Shown: in pieces, positions 1-6,064 of the stretch
How positions within the stretch are numbered: position 1 is the first letter of the stretch
Layout: each line of letters opens with the position of its first letter
Assembly (NCBI GenBank): GCA_030673735.1
Contig: DAOVIK010000064.1
Location: forward strand, 1-7,930
From: Anaerolineae bacterium
GTDB taxonomy: Bacteria; Chloroflexota; Anaerolineae; Anaerolineales; E44-bin32
Length of the DNA: 7,930 nucleotides
Reading direction: 5' to 3'
Notes under the pieces: model-generated
Seen by the model: only the letters and a program-made list of their open reading frames with translations
Databases searched by the model: none
Told to the model about the DNA's origin: nothing
Translations under genes and position numbers: made by a program

Positions 1-1256
1 ATCTTGAGCCGGGTGTCCTTCGTCTGCATCGCCATCAGGATCGTCATCCTCCTGGCGATGTGCGGCATCATCTTTGTGTTTACGAAATCGATTGGGTGCC
101 GCACGATTTCCCACAAGGTTTTTAGTATACGCTCCAGCACGCTGCCGCCTGCATCGATCAATGGCGACCCTAGGAATACCTCCATTGTCGCTGATCCAGC
201 CGGATAGCGAACCGCCTCGATGTGCGTCTCATCATCTGGGCTGAAGATGGAGCTGATGCTTATCCCTTTGGAGTAATCCGTCGCGTAGGATCGGCTGACT
301 GCGGCCATGAACGCTTCGTTGTTGTTGCGCACATCTTCTCCCAAGCGAGCGGAGAGCTTGGGCAGCGACTTGAGCACGTCGCGGCAGCGGAAGAGCAATC
401 CCAATGTTCCGATTACGCCTGCCGCGACCACCACGTTCTTGGCGCGCACAGAGCGTTGCGACTTGAAGAACCATGCAGTCGGGTGGTGATAGGTTACCTC
501 GTAGCGCGCCCCGTCTGCTTGATCTCCCCCTAAGGGACGTATGCTGCTGACCTGGCTCTCCGCACGAACCTCTGCTCCCCAAGCCTCAGCAAGATAGAGG
601 TAGTTCTTTACAAGCGTATTCTTGGCATTGTAGCGGCAGCCAACCATGCATCCCCCACAGTAGTTGCAGCCCGCGCGCACAGGGCCCCTTCCGTGGAAAT
701 ATGGGTCGGGCACCTCGACTTCCGGCTCACCAAAGACCACACCTACGTCTGTGCTCCGGAATGTATGCCCCCTTCCCATGTCATTTGCCACCTCTCGGAG
801 TACTTCGTCTCCGGGCGAGAGCTTCTCATTGCGCGTCACTCCCAGCATTCGTCGAGCTGTGTCGTAGTGCTGACGCAAGATCTCCTTCCAGTTCGCAAGA
901 TGGCTCCACTTATCGCTGTCGAAAAGCTTCTCATCCGGCTCTACCAATACATTGGCGTACCCAAGGCTTCCCCCACCCACTCCTGACCCATGCAGCGCAA
1001 GCACTTGGCGCAACGGCGTGATCTCAAGGATGCCGAAGCATCGTATTCCAGGAATCCAAAGAAACTTCCCCAAATTCCAGCTTGTTCGTGCGAAATCCTT
1101 ATCCTGATAGCGTTTGCCGCGCTCGAGAACCAGGACCGAATAGCCTTTCGCCGTCAAACGCAGCGCGGATACGCTCCCGCCAAAACCGGATCCGATGACA
1201 ACGTAGTCATAATCAGGTTTTGATGTCGATGCCTCTATTGAGGGCTCTTCGTTCAT
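1..1256 (-). CDS. Cholesterol-oxidase-like GMC family FAD oxidoreductase (3' end beyond window)
   Basis: Likely an FAD-dependent alcohol oxidase or dehydrogenase of the GMC family, closest by eye to the ChoD-type cholesterol oxidase group. 418 codons are visible and the reading frame is open at the left edge; family members are usually about 550-600 residues, so the C-terminal catalytic His/Asn region lies outside. Residues 18-47 are a Rossmann ADP-binding fold (GSGFGG at 22-27, acidic E45 ending the second strand). Residues 90-107 (GSGVGGGSLGY start) are a GMC-type flavin-contact segment. Residues 197-207 hold CNYCGGCMVGC, a cysteine cluster typical of this subgroup. There is no signal peptide or membrane helix, so it is probably cytoplasmic. 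The ATG at 1256 is the only start codon after an in-frame TGA at 1286-1284. It lies downstream of an SCP2 lipid-carrier gene on the same strand, which supports a sterol or lipid alcohol substrate. The exact substrate cannot be read from the sequence. Confidence 0.9.
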   Translation of the reverse strand, partial: MNEEPSIEASTSKPDYDYVVIGSGFGGSVSALRLTAKGYSVLVLERGKRYQDKDFARTSWNLGKFLWIPGIRCFGILEITPLRQVLALHGSGVGGGSLGYANVLVEPDEKLFDSDKWSHLANWKEILRQHYDTARRMLGVTRNEKLSPGDEVLREVANDMGRGHTFRSTDVGVVFGEPEVEVPDPYFHGRGPVRAGCNYCGGCMVGCRYNAKNTLVKNYLYLAEAWGAEVRAESQVSSIRPLGGDQADGARYEVTYHHPTAWFFKSQRSVRAKNVVVAAGVIGTLGLLFRCRDVLKSLPKLSARLGEDVRNNNEAFMAAVSRSYATDYSKGISISSIFSPDDETHIEAVRYPAGSATMEVFLGSPLIDAGGSVLERILKTLWEIVRHPIDFVNTKMMPHIARRMTILMAMQTKDTRLK

Positions 1257-1261
1257 CCCAG

Positions 1262-1351
1262 TTATCCCATCCTTTGATGTTGATCACGATCAAGAAGGCG
1301 CTTGATACTGATTCCTATAATGCGCCACACAAACGGCCACCAGCGATCCAT
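1262..1351 (-). CDS. Possible small ORF (29 aa, aromatic/amphipathic) just upstream of the GMC oxidase
   Basis: A 29-codon ATG-to-TAA frame fills most of the gap between the SCP2 and oxidase genes. The peptide begins MDRWWPFVWRIIGISIKRLL and ends in a polar, charged tail. Its N-terminal half has three Trp and one Phe within nine residues and could form a membrane-associated or amphipathic helix. An in-frame TAG lies three codons before the ATG, so this start is fixed. An AGGTGGG stretch lies about 9 nt upstream as a weak ribosome site. Its TAA ends only 5 nt before the oxidase ATG, a spacing that would permit translational coupling, and the oxidase itself has only a weak, distant AAGGA-like site. 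It could be a real small protein, a leader peptide, or chance. I recognise no family. Confidence 0.3.
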   Translation of the reverse strand: MDRWWPFVWRIIGISIKRLLDRDQHQRMG

Positions 1352-1441
1352 GATCGTCTACCCACCTGCTCGAATAAGGCCATCAGGATTCACGACGCAA
1401 CTATCCCCTGCTGGCTCGCTCCAATCCCATGTGGAGAATGC

Positions 1442-1855
1442 CTAGTCTGCGATCCCGACTAGCTTCGCGCATCGAACGAAATCAAGCACAGTCGGTATGT
1501 TCCTCAACATGTAGGCCATGCTTCCCTCTACGCGCAGCCGACGTGTGAGCATGGCTTGCATTGGATCGAGTTCTCCCTTCAACACCTGCAAGAACTGACT
1601 GCGAGTTGCTCGGAAAATATAAGCTGGCTTGGGAGCGTCCGTGTCCTCCAGCCCGACAACATAGGCATTCCGGCATTTCCCATGCCACAAATCCATGAAG
1701 TACTGCAACGCGGGATCGCTGGTGCCCTCATCGGGCTCTATGACAAACATGATGTCGCCTTCCCATTTCGCGGCAATTCTTGCATATTGCTCATCGCTGT
1801 TGAGGATTTCTTCGAATGCCGCTAGCCAGTCTTCACTCGGAAAAGGGTGGGCCAT
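1442..1855 (-). CDS. SCP2 sterol-binding domain protein
   Basis: A 137-residue, single-domain protein of the SCP2 sterol-carrier family, which binds hydrophobic ligands such as sterols, fatty acids or acyl-CoA in a tunnel. Visible family features are the N-terminal helix with FPSEDW (5-10), the WEGDIMFVIEP strand (31-41), DLWHGKC (55-61), the GELDPMQAMLTRRLRVEGSM stretch (94-113) that forms the conserved core, and the MLRNIPTVLDFVR C-terminal helix (116-128). There is no signal peptide, so it is probably cytoplasmic. The start at 1855 is chosen over an in-frame ATG at 1888 because a strong GGAGGTG site ends 4 nt before it and the 1888 codon lies upstream of the predicted transcription start. 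The gene leads a unit that continues into a GMC oxidase, fitting a carrier or presenting role for a lipid substrate. The precise ligand is unknown. Confidence 0.9.
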   Translation of the reverse strand: MAHPFPSEDWLAAFEEILNSDEQYARIAAKWEGDIMFVIEPDEGTSDPALQYFMDLWHGKCRNAYVVGLEDTDAPKPAYIFRATRSQFLQVLKGELDPMQAMLTRRLRVEGSMAYMLRNIPTVLDFVRCAKLVGIAD

Positions 1856-1859
1856 GGTA

Positions 1860-1866
1860 CACCTCC
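1860..1866 (-). promoter_or_regulatory. Strong ribosome binding site that fixes the SCP2 start
   Basis: GGAGGTG on the minus strand ends 4 nt before the ATG at 1855 and is an excellent anti-Shine-Dalgarno match. It rules in the downstream ATG over the in-frame ATG at 1888, which would add 11 residues not expected for the family. Confidence 0.85.
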
Positions 1867-1876
1867 AAGGATCGCG

Positions 1877-1905
1877 ATTATCCGCCAATCAGATGCCATT
1901 GTCAA
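1877..1905 (-). promoter_or_regulatory. Sigma-70-type promoter of the SCP2-GMC oxidase unit
   Basis: On the minus strand, TTGACA (1905-1900, perfect -35) is followed by exactly 17 bp and GATAAT (1882-1877, five of six -10 matches). The predicted start near 1870 gives a short leader of about 15 nt that just includes the GGAGGTG ribosome site. Confidence 0.75.
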
Positions 1906-1917
1906 CGCGCATTGACA
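1900..1917. repeat. 18-bp inverted repeat made of two back-to-back -35 hexamers
   Basis: TGTCAA, then 6 bp (cgcgca), then TTGACA. The whole 18 bp is a palindrome apart from one mismatched pair (1906 with 1911). Each arm is the -35 box of one of the two divergent promoters, so the symmetry may simply follow from that, or may also be a binding site for a dimeric regulator. Confidence 0.7.
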
Positions 1918-1940
1918 TCGAACCCCGCGATAGGTACACT
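1912..1940 (+). promoter_or_regulatory. Sigma-70-type promoter of greA
   Basis: TTGACA (1912-1917, perfect -35), a 17-bp spacer, then TACACT (1935-1940, four of six -10 matches). The predicted start near 1947 gives a leader of about 34 nt before the greA ATG. Confidence 0.7.
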
Positions 1941-1980
1941 CTCGTCGTGAATCAAATCAACCACATTTGCGAAGGGTTCC

Positions 1981-2448
1981 ATGGGCAATGATGATGTTTT
2001 CCTAACTCCCGAGGGCGCCGCCAAGCTCAATAAGGAGCTTGAAATCCTCAGCGGGCCTCGTCGCCGCGAAATGGCAGAACGCCTGCGTAATGCCATCCAG
2101 CAAGGCGATCTTTCCGAGAATGCCGACTACATATCGGCCAAGGAAGACCAGGCATTCTTGGAGGGCAGGATTCTAGAATTGGAGCAGACCCTTCGCCGCG
2201 CGATCATCATCGATGAGCCCGCCTCTCGTGACTCTATTGCTATCGGAAGCACAGTTGTGGTCTCTCTGCCTGGCGAAGGAACACAAACCTACCGCGTGGT
2301 TGGCGCCAAGGAGGCGGATCCCCGCCAGGGATTGATCTCCCACAAGTCACCCTACGGCCAAGCCCTCTTGGGAAAGCGCGTCGGTGAAATTGCTGTCGCC
2401 GATACCCCCAACGGTGCGATCGAACTCAAGGTGGTTGAGATACGATAG
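1981..2448 (+). CDS. greA: Transcription elongation factor GreA
   Basis: GreA enters the secondary channel of RNA polymerase and stimulates cleavage of the transcript in backtracked complexes, rescuing arrested elongation. At 155 residues it has the standard family length. Residues 1-78 form the N-terminal coiled coil, with the signature GDLSENADY at 42-50; D43 and E46 are the acidic tip residues that help hold the catalytic magnesium. Residues 85-155 form the FKBP-like C-terminal domain, with VVGAKEADP (106-114), the SPYGQALLGK segment (123-132) and the final hydrophobic strand. The ATG at 1981 is the only start after an in-frame TGA at 1948-1950, and AAGGG lies 4 nt upstream. The gene stands alone: its own promoter is upstream, divergent from the SCP2 unit, and a strong hairpin follows about 55 nt after the stop. 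All key motifs are intact. Confidence 0.97.
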   Translation: MGNDDVFLTPEGAAKLNKELEILSGPRRREMAERLRNAIQQGDLSENADYISAKEDQAFLEGRILELEQTLRRAIIIDEPASRDSIAIGSTVVVSLPGEGTQTYRVVGAKEADPRQGLISHKSPYGQALLGKRVGEIAVADTPNGAIELKVVEIR

Positions 2449-2502
2449 ATCCGGGAGAAACCATCCTGAATGACAATCTGAAGTGAGGCTTCTTCTATAG
2501 AA

Positions 2503-2535
2503 AAACAGGGGCGGAGATAATCTCCGCCCCTGTTT
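2503..2535. terminator. Bidirectional rho-independent terminator between greA and the topA cluster
   Basis: A perfect 33-nt palindrome centred at 2519: a GC-rich stem of up to 16 bp (core CAGGGGCGGAGA with its complement) and a tiny AT loop (about 3 nt unpaired in RNA). On the plus strand it ends in TGTTTATTT, on the minus strand in TGTTTTTCTA. It lies 54 nt after the greA stop and 36 nt beyond the stop of the convergent membrane-protein gene, so it can terminate both. Confidence 0.92.
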
Positions 2536-2571
2536 ATTTCCATTGGACTGATGTCAGTCGTTCGTCCTCAG

Positions 2572-3573
2572 CTAATCTCTCTGATACGCACGAAGCTCGA
2601 GGGTCACGCGCTCGAAGAAGCTCCGTGGCGGTAATACTCCTTCACCATACACGAAATCCACCACGCGAGCTTCTACCTCAAGCGAGGCGGTTTGCAATTC
2701 CACCACCCCGCCACTCTCGATCAGCGTCGGATCTCCCTTTGCTGCCAGTCGCGTGCGAACCTCAGAATCATCAAAAGCATGCTGGCTCATGACCACTTTC
2801 GTTACCGTCTGGATGTCATTCTTATCAAAGAGCCAAACCTCCAGCGCCGAGATCTTCCTTGGTCCATCAACGCCTATCACATCGGCGATTCCAACTCCAC
2901 ACTCTCCCAAGAAGTCTCCCGTCGCGCTCTCGATGCTGAACGAATCATCATATGAGTCGTCACCCAGGTTGTACGTTGTACGAAAGGTTGCCAGTGGATC
3001 ACGTATCGGCACGGTCTCGCCCGTATCGACTTTCGTCTCCGGGATCCCGCGCAATGTCTGGGATGGCTGCGGAACGTATGGCTCGTCGCCCTGTATCATC
3101 TGTGCGCGCCTCGCCAACAGCCACGAAACCACAACGCCCACCAATACGATCACGCCACCGACGGGCAAGATAATCCGCCACGCGCTTGCTCGTTCTTCTT
3201 CGGCAGGTTCGCCGTCATCAGGCCCGCCTTCAGGCGAGATGGGGATCGAAATAGCCGCACGGAAGCTCTGCAATGAGGCTGGATCTACCACGCCTGGATC
3301 GGCGCCTACTGCCAGTAATGTCTCCTCGGCATATTCGCCCAAGCTCTCATAGCGTTGAATGGCCAGTGCATCCACCTGGTTGACGGAGAAAGAATCCACC
3401 ACCATGCGCAAATAATCCTCACGCAAATCCTGCCGAAGCATATCCGGCGTCGTGTTGATTATTTCAAGCGCATCGATCTGCCATGCATAGATCAATCCCA
3501 AGGCGATGCCGATGACAAAGAACACCCCAGCCAAGACCCACTTACGTTCCAACAGACTTTTCAGGACATCCAT
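2572..3573 (-). CDS. Conserved two-helix membrane protein of unknown function
   Basis: A 333-residue protein with no function I can assign. Residues 12-31 form a transmembrane segment preceded by basic residues (K5, R10, K11), and residues 133-154 form a second one followed by ARRAQ. The positive-inside rule suggests both ends are cytoplasmic, with an acidic loop of about 100 residues (32-132) outside; its last part (114-128) is Pro/Gly/Glu-rich and likely disordered. After a linker (160-195) comes a probably folded, strand-rich cytoplasmic domain (195-333) with the stretches TFRTTYNLGDDSYDDSFSIE (196-215), EVWLFDKNDIQTVTKVVMS (245-263) and a C-terminal FFERVTLELRAY (319-330). I remember similar proteins from Chloroflexota only as hypotheticals. 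The ATG at 3573 has GAGGAG 7 nt upstream. It lies last in the dprA-manC-topA cluster, 116 bp after topA, possibly with its own promoter. A membrane-anchored scaffold or sensor is possible but unproven. Confidence 0.85.
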   Translation of the reverse strand: MDVLKSLLERKWVLAGVFFVIGIALGLIYAWQIDALEIINTTPDMLRQDLREDYLRMVVDSFSVNQVDALAIQRYESLGEYAEETLLAVGADPGVVDPASLQSFRAAISIPISPEGGPDDGEPAEEERASAWRIILPVGGVIVLVGVVVSWLLARRAQMIQGDEPYVPQPSQTLRGIPETKVDTGETVPIRDPLATFRTTYNLGDDSYDDSFSIESATGDFLGECGVGIADVIGVDGPRKISALEVWLFDKNDIQTVTKVVMSQHAFDDSEVRTRLAAKGDPTLIESGGVVELQTASLEVEARVVDFVYGEGVLPPRSFFERVTLELRAYQRD

Positions 3574-3580
3574 TGCTCAA

Positions 3581-3586
3581 CTCCTC
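3581..3586 (-). promoter_or_regulatory. Ribosome binding site of the membrane protein
   Basis: GAGGAG on the minus strand, 7 nt before the ATG at 3573. It supports this start. Confidence 0.75.
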
Positions 3587-3642
3587 GATGTTCCTTCGGC
3601 CTGCTTGCTCCACATGCTATGACGGACAGCATTCCCGCTGCC

Positions 3643-3671
3643 ATTTTAGAGTGATGTGAATTGCCAGGCAA
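3643..3671 (-). promoter_or_regulatory. Possible promoter for the membrane-protein gene
   Basis: On the minus strand TTGCCT (3671-3666, four of six -35 matches), 17 bp, then TAAAAT (3648-3643, five of six -10 matches). It lies in the 116-bp gap after topA. No convincing terminator for topA is visible in the gap, so the gene may be read both from the cluster transcript and from this site. Confidence 0.4.
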
Positions 3672-3689
3672 ATCCTGGGGTTGCATTAT

Positions 3690-6050
3690 CTATGCCAGAT
3701 CGCTTACTTGTATTTCCAGATCATCCAAGGAGAATCTCTCGCCACAATCCTTGCAGCTTGCATGCTGGGAGCCCTCCCGCACAATCATTCCGCCGCAGGC
3801 TTTGCAGGCCACACCAAGCGGTCTCTTCCATGAAGTGAATTCGCACTTCGGGTAATTCGCGCAACCGTAGAATGTGCGCCCTTTGCGCGTGCGCCGCTGC
3901 ACAAGATCTCCGCCATCAAGAGGACATGTAACTCCGATCTTCTCAAGCCAGGGCTCCGTATAGCGGCATGCTGGGAAATTCGAGCATCCCACAAATTTTC
4001 CAAACCGGCCATGCCTGATCAGCAGCTGCCCCCCATCTTCCGGGCACAGGCGGTCAAGCGCCTCAGGTTCGGTTTTAACCTCAGGCATATGCTCCACGGC
4101 ACGCTCGATTTGAGAAGCGAAAGGATCATAGAACGCCCGCACAACGTCAACCCATTTCTGTTGGCCCCGGGCAATATCGTCGAGTTGATCTTCCATGCGC
4201 GCAGTGAATCCCATATCCACGATGTCCGGGAAATGCTCAACCAGCAGACCATTTACAACCTCGCCGATCTCCGTTGGGATCAGACGCCTGCGCTCGCGCA
4301 CGACATATCCCCTCTGCTGCAAAGTTCCCAATATAGGGGCATAGGTCGAAGGTCGTCCGATACCATGTTCCTCAAGCGCCCGGACCAATGATGCTTCGGA
4401 ATAACGGGCTGGAGGTTGTGTGAAGTGTTGTTCCGGATGCAATTCGACCAATTCCAATCTTATGCCTTCTTCCAACTCCGGAAGGCGATCCATTAAAGCA
4501 ACATCGCTTTCGCTTTCCTTCCGATTGCGATCCCTCTTGTGGTCCGTGTACACCTTCAAGAAACCCTCGAACTTCAGACTGGATGCCGATAACCGCAAGC
4601 CGTAGGTGTGGCCTTCGGTTTCTCCCGCAACATCGACTCTCAACGTGTTGTACCTGGCGGGATTCATCTGTGAAGCCATGAAACGCTGCCATATCAGCGC
4701 GTAAAGCTTCTGCTGCTCCGGTCTTAAGAATTCGCGCGTTGCCTCCGGCGTGCGCATCACTGATGTTGGTCGAATTGCCTCGTGGGCCTCCTGCGCGCTA
4801 CGTGCACGTGTGCGGTAGGTCGGCGCCTGCTCGGGCAAGAAGTTACCTCCATACACATCACCGATGAAGCGCCGAGCTTCCTTCACAGCTTGGGCAGCTA
4901 CATGTGTCGAGTCGCTCCGCATGTATGTGATCAAACCAACCGCCCCGCTATCGCCAATCTCGATACCCTCATAAAGCTGTTGTGCCAGAACCATGGTGCG
5001 CCTCGCAGAGAAACCCAGTCGCCGAGAGGCAGCTTGCTGCAGTGTGCTGGTGATGAACGGCGCTTGCGGCTTGCGCGTCCTGCTGCCCCGTCGCAGGCCC
5101 GACACTTTATATTCAGCCCTGCGCATGTCATTGATGATGGGCTTAATTGCGCTTTCCGATTCCAGTTGGGCCTTCTCCTCGTCAATGCTTCGCAGCCTGG
5201 CGCGAAATGCAGGTGGGTTCTGCGGCCTCATTAGCTCCGCATCAATTGTCCAGTACTCCTGAGCCTCAAACGCCCGGATTTCGTTCTCACGATCAACGAT
5301 CATTCGCAACGCCACAGATTGAACCCGCCCTGCCGATAACCGCCCACGGACCTTCGTCCAAAGCAGTGGGCTCAGGTTGTAGCCAACCAGTCGGTCAAGG
5401 ATGCGCCGCGCTTGTTGTGCATCCACCAGGTTCATGTCGATCGTTCGTGAATCCTGAAACGCCTTATCGATCGCATCACGCGTAATTTCATGGAAAACCA
5501 CACGCTTCGCACGTTCAGGATCTATCTCCGCAGCTTCGAGCAAGTGCCAGGCTATGGCTTCTCCCTCACGATCAGGGTCCGTCGCTATAAAGACGGTTTC
5601 TGACATGCTGGCAGCAGCCTTGAGATCTTTCACAACCTGGCGCTTTTCATTGGGGACTCGGTAGCGCGGCTTGAAGTTGTCCTCCGTATCGACCGAGAGC
5701 TGAGACCTCAACAGATCCCGCACATGACCTATTGAGGCATGTACCTTGAAATCCTTACCCAGGAAATTGCCGATCGTGCGAGCTTTCGCTGGTGACTCAA
5801 CGATCACCATATTTCCCGTTCGTTTCACCGGCGCCCTTTTCTTCTTGGCGCGTGATTTCGACGCGCCTTGCGCCGGAATCACCTCAGGAGGCGTCAGCCC
5901 CTCGTGCGCCTCCGTGCGGCCCATGCGAAAGAGCCGCGTCCCACATTCAACACAAATCCCCCTTGTCGCGGGAGTTCCGGTGGATGTGAATGTCGCTTCT
6001 GGATTAAGAAGCGACCGCTTTTCCTTGCATTTCACACAATATGCTTCCAA
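3690..6050 (-). CDS. topA: DNA topoisomerase I (type IA) with N-terminal DUF5679-like zinc ribbon
   Basis: Relaxes negatively supercoiled DNA by passing strands through a transient single-strand break with a 5'-phosphotyrosine link. 786 residues, in order: an N-terminal four-cysteine ribbon (1-49; C5, C8, C33, C36) matching DUF5679; a basic linker (62-78, SRAKKKR); the Toprim domain (about 81-190) with E85 and the metal-binding acids D158, D160, E162; and the type IA core with the active-site Tyr376 in LITYMRSDS (373-381). Three C-terminal zinc-finger modules follow. The first two have only three cysteines each (C669/C689/C695 and C709/C730/C736), with Asp (672, 712) where the second Cys would be. 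The third is complete (C749, C752, C766, C769). The start codon is TTG at 6050, supported by TAGGAG 7 nt upstream and by the ribbon starting directly there. It begins 14 nt after the manC stop, so the two are probably co-transcribed. Confidence 0.97.
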   Translation of the reverse strand: MEAYCVKCKEKRSLLNPEATFTSTGTPATRGICVECGTRLFRMGRTEAHEGLTPPEVIPAQGASKSRAKKKRAPVKRTGNMVIVESPAKARTIGNFLGKDFKVHASIGHVRDLLRSQLSVDTEDNFKPRYRVPNEKRQVVKDLKAAASMSETVFIATDPDREGEAIAWHLLEAAEIDPERAKRVVFHEITRDAIDKAFQDSRTIDMNLVDAQQARRILDRLVGYNLSPLLWTKVRGRLSAGRVQSVALRMIVDRENEIRAFEAQEYWTIDAELMRPQNPPAFRARLRSIDEEKAQLESESAIKPIINDMRRAEYKVSGLRRGSRTRKPQAPFITSTLQQAASRRLGFSARRTMVLAQQLYEGIEIGDSGAVGLITYMRSDSTHVAAQAVKEARRFIGDVYGGNFLPEQAPTYRTRARSAQEAHEAIRPTSVMRTPEATREFLRPEQQKLYALIWQRFMASQMNPARYNTLRVDVAGETEGHTYGLRLSASSLKFEGFLKVYTDHKRDRNRKESESDVALMDRLPELEEGIRLELVELHPEQHFTQPPARYSEASLVRALEEHGIGRPSTYAPILGTLQQRGYVVRERRRLIPTEIGEVVNGLLVEHFPDIVDMGFTARMEDQLDDIARGQQKWVDVVRAFYDPFASQIERAVEHMPEVKTEPEALDRLCPEDGGQLLIRHGRFGKFVGCSNFPACRYTEPWLEKIGVTCPLDGGDLVQRRTRKGRTFYGCANYPKCEFTSWKRPLGVACKACGGMIVREGSQHASCKDCGERFSLDDLEIQVSDLA

Positions 6051-6057
6051 GAAGTGG

Positions 6058-6063
6058 CTCCTA
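6058..6063 (-). promoter_or_regulatory. Ribosome binding site that supports the TTG start of topA
   Basis: TAGGAG on the minus strand with 7 nt to the TTG at 6050, placed in the 14-nt gap after the manC stop. Without it the non-ATG start would be easy to miss, and with it the N-terminal zinc ribbon. Confidence 0.8.
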
Positions 6064-6064
6064 A

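Noticed and set aside
222..1021. Several overlapping plus-strand open frames of 60-106 codons
   Set aside because: They lie opposite a continuous GMC oxidoreductase frame with clear FAD-binding and subgroup motifs, and their products are compositionally odd.
1262..1441. The gap before the GMC gene as the remains of a decayed gene
   Set aside because: No frame in it resembles a fragment of a family I know; only the 29-codon frame is tidy, and 1352-1441 shows nothing else.
1856..1888. An in-frame ATG at 1888 that would extend the SCP2 protein by 11 residues
   Set aside because: The codon lies in the promoter spacer and the predicted transcript starts near 1870. The ATG at 1855 has an excellent ribosome site and starts at the usual family N-terminus.
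2753..3352. Plus-strand open frame of 199 codons opposite the membrane-protein gene
   Set aside because: It is a low-complexity Ser/Pro/Thr-rich mirror of a well-supported minus-strand gene, with no family resemblance and no ribosome site noticed.
3664..3678. CCAGG-N5-CCTGG hairpin after topA as a possible terminator
   Set aside because: The stem is only 5 bp and no T-run follows on the minus strand. It also overlaps the candidate -35 box, so read-through into the next gene is more likely.
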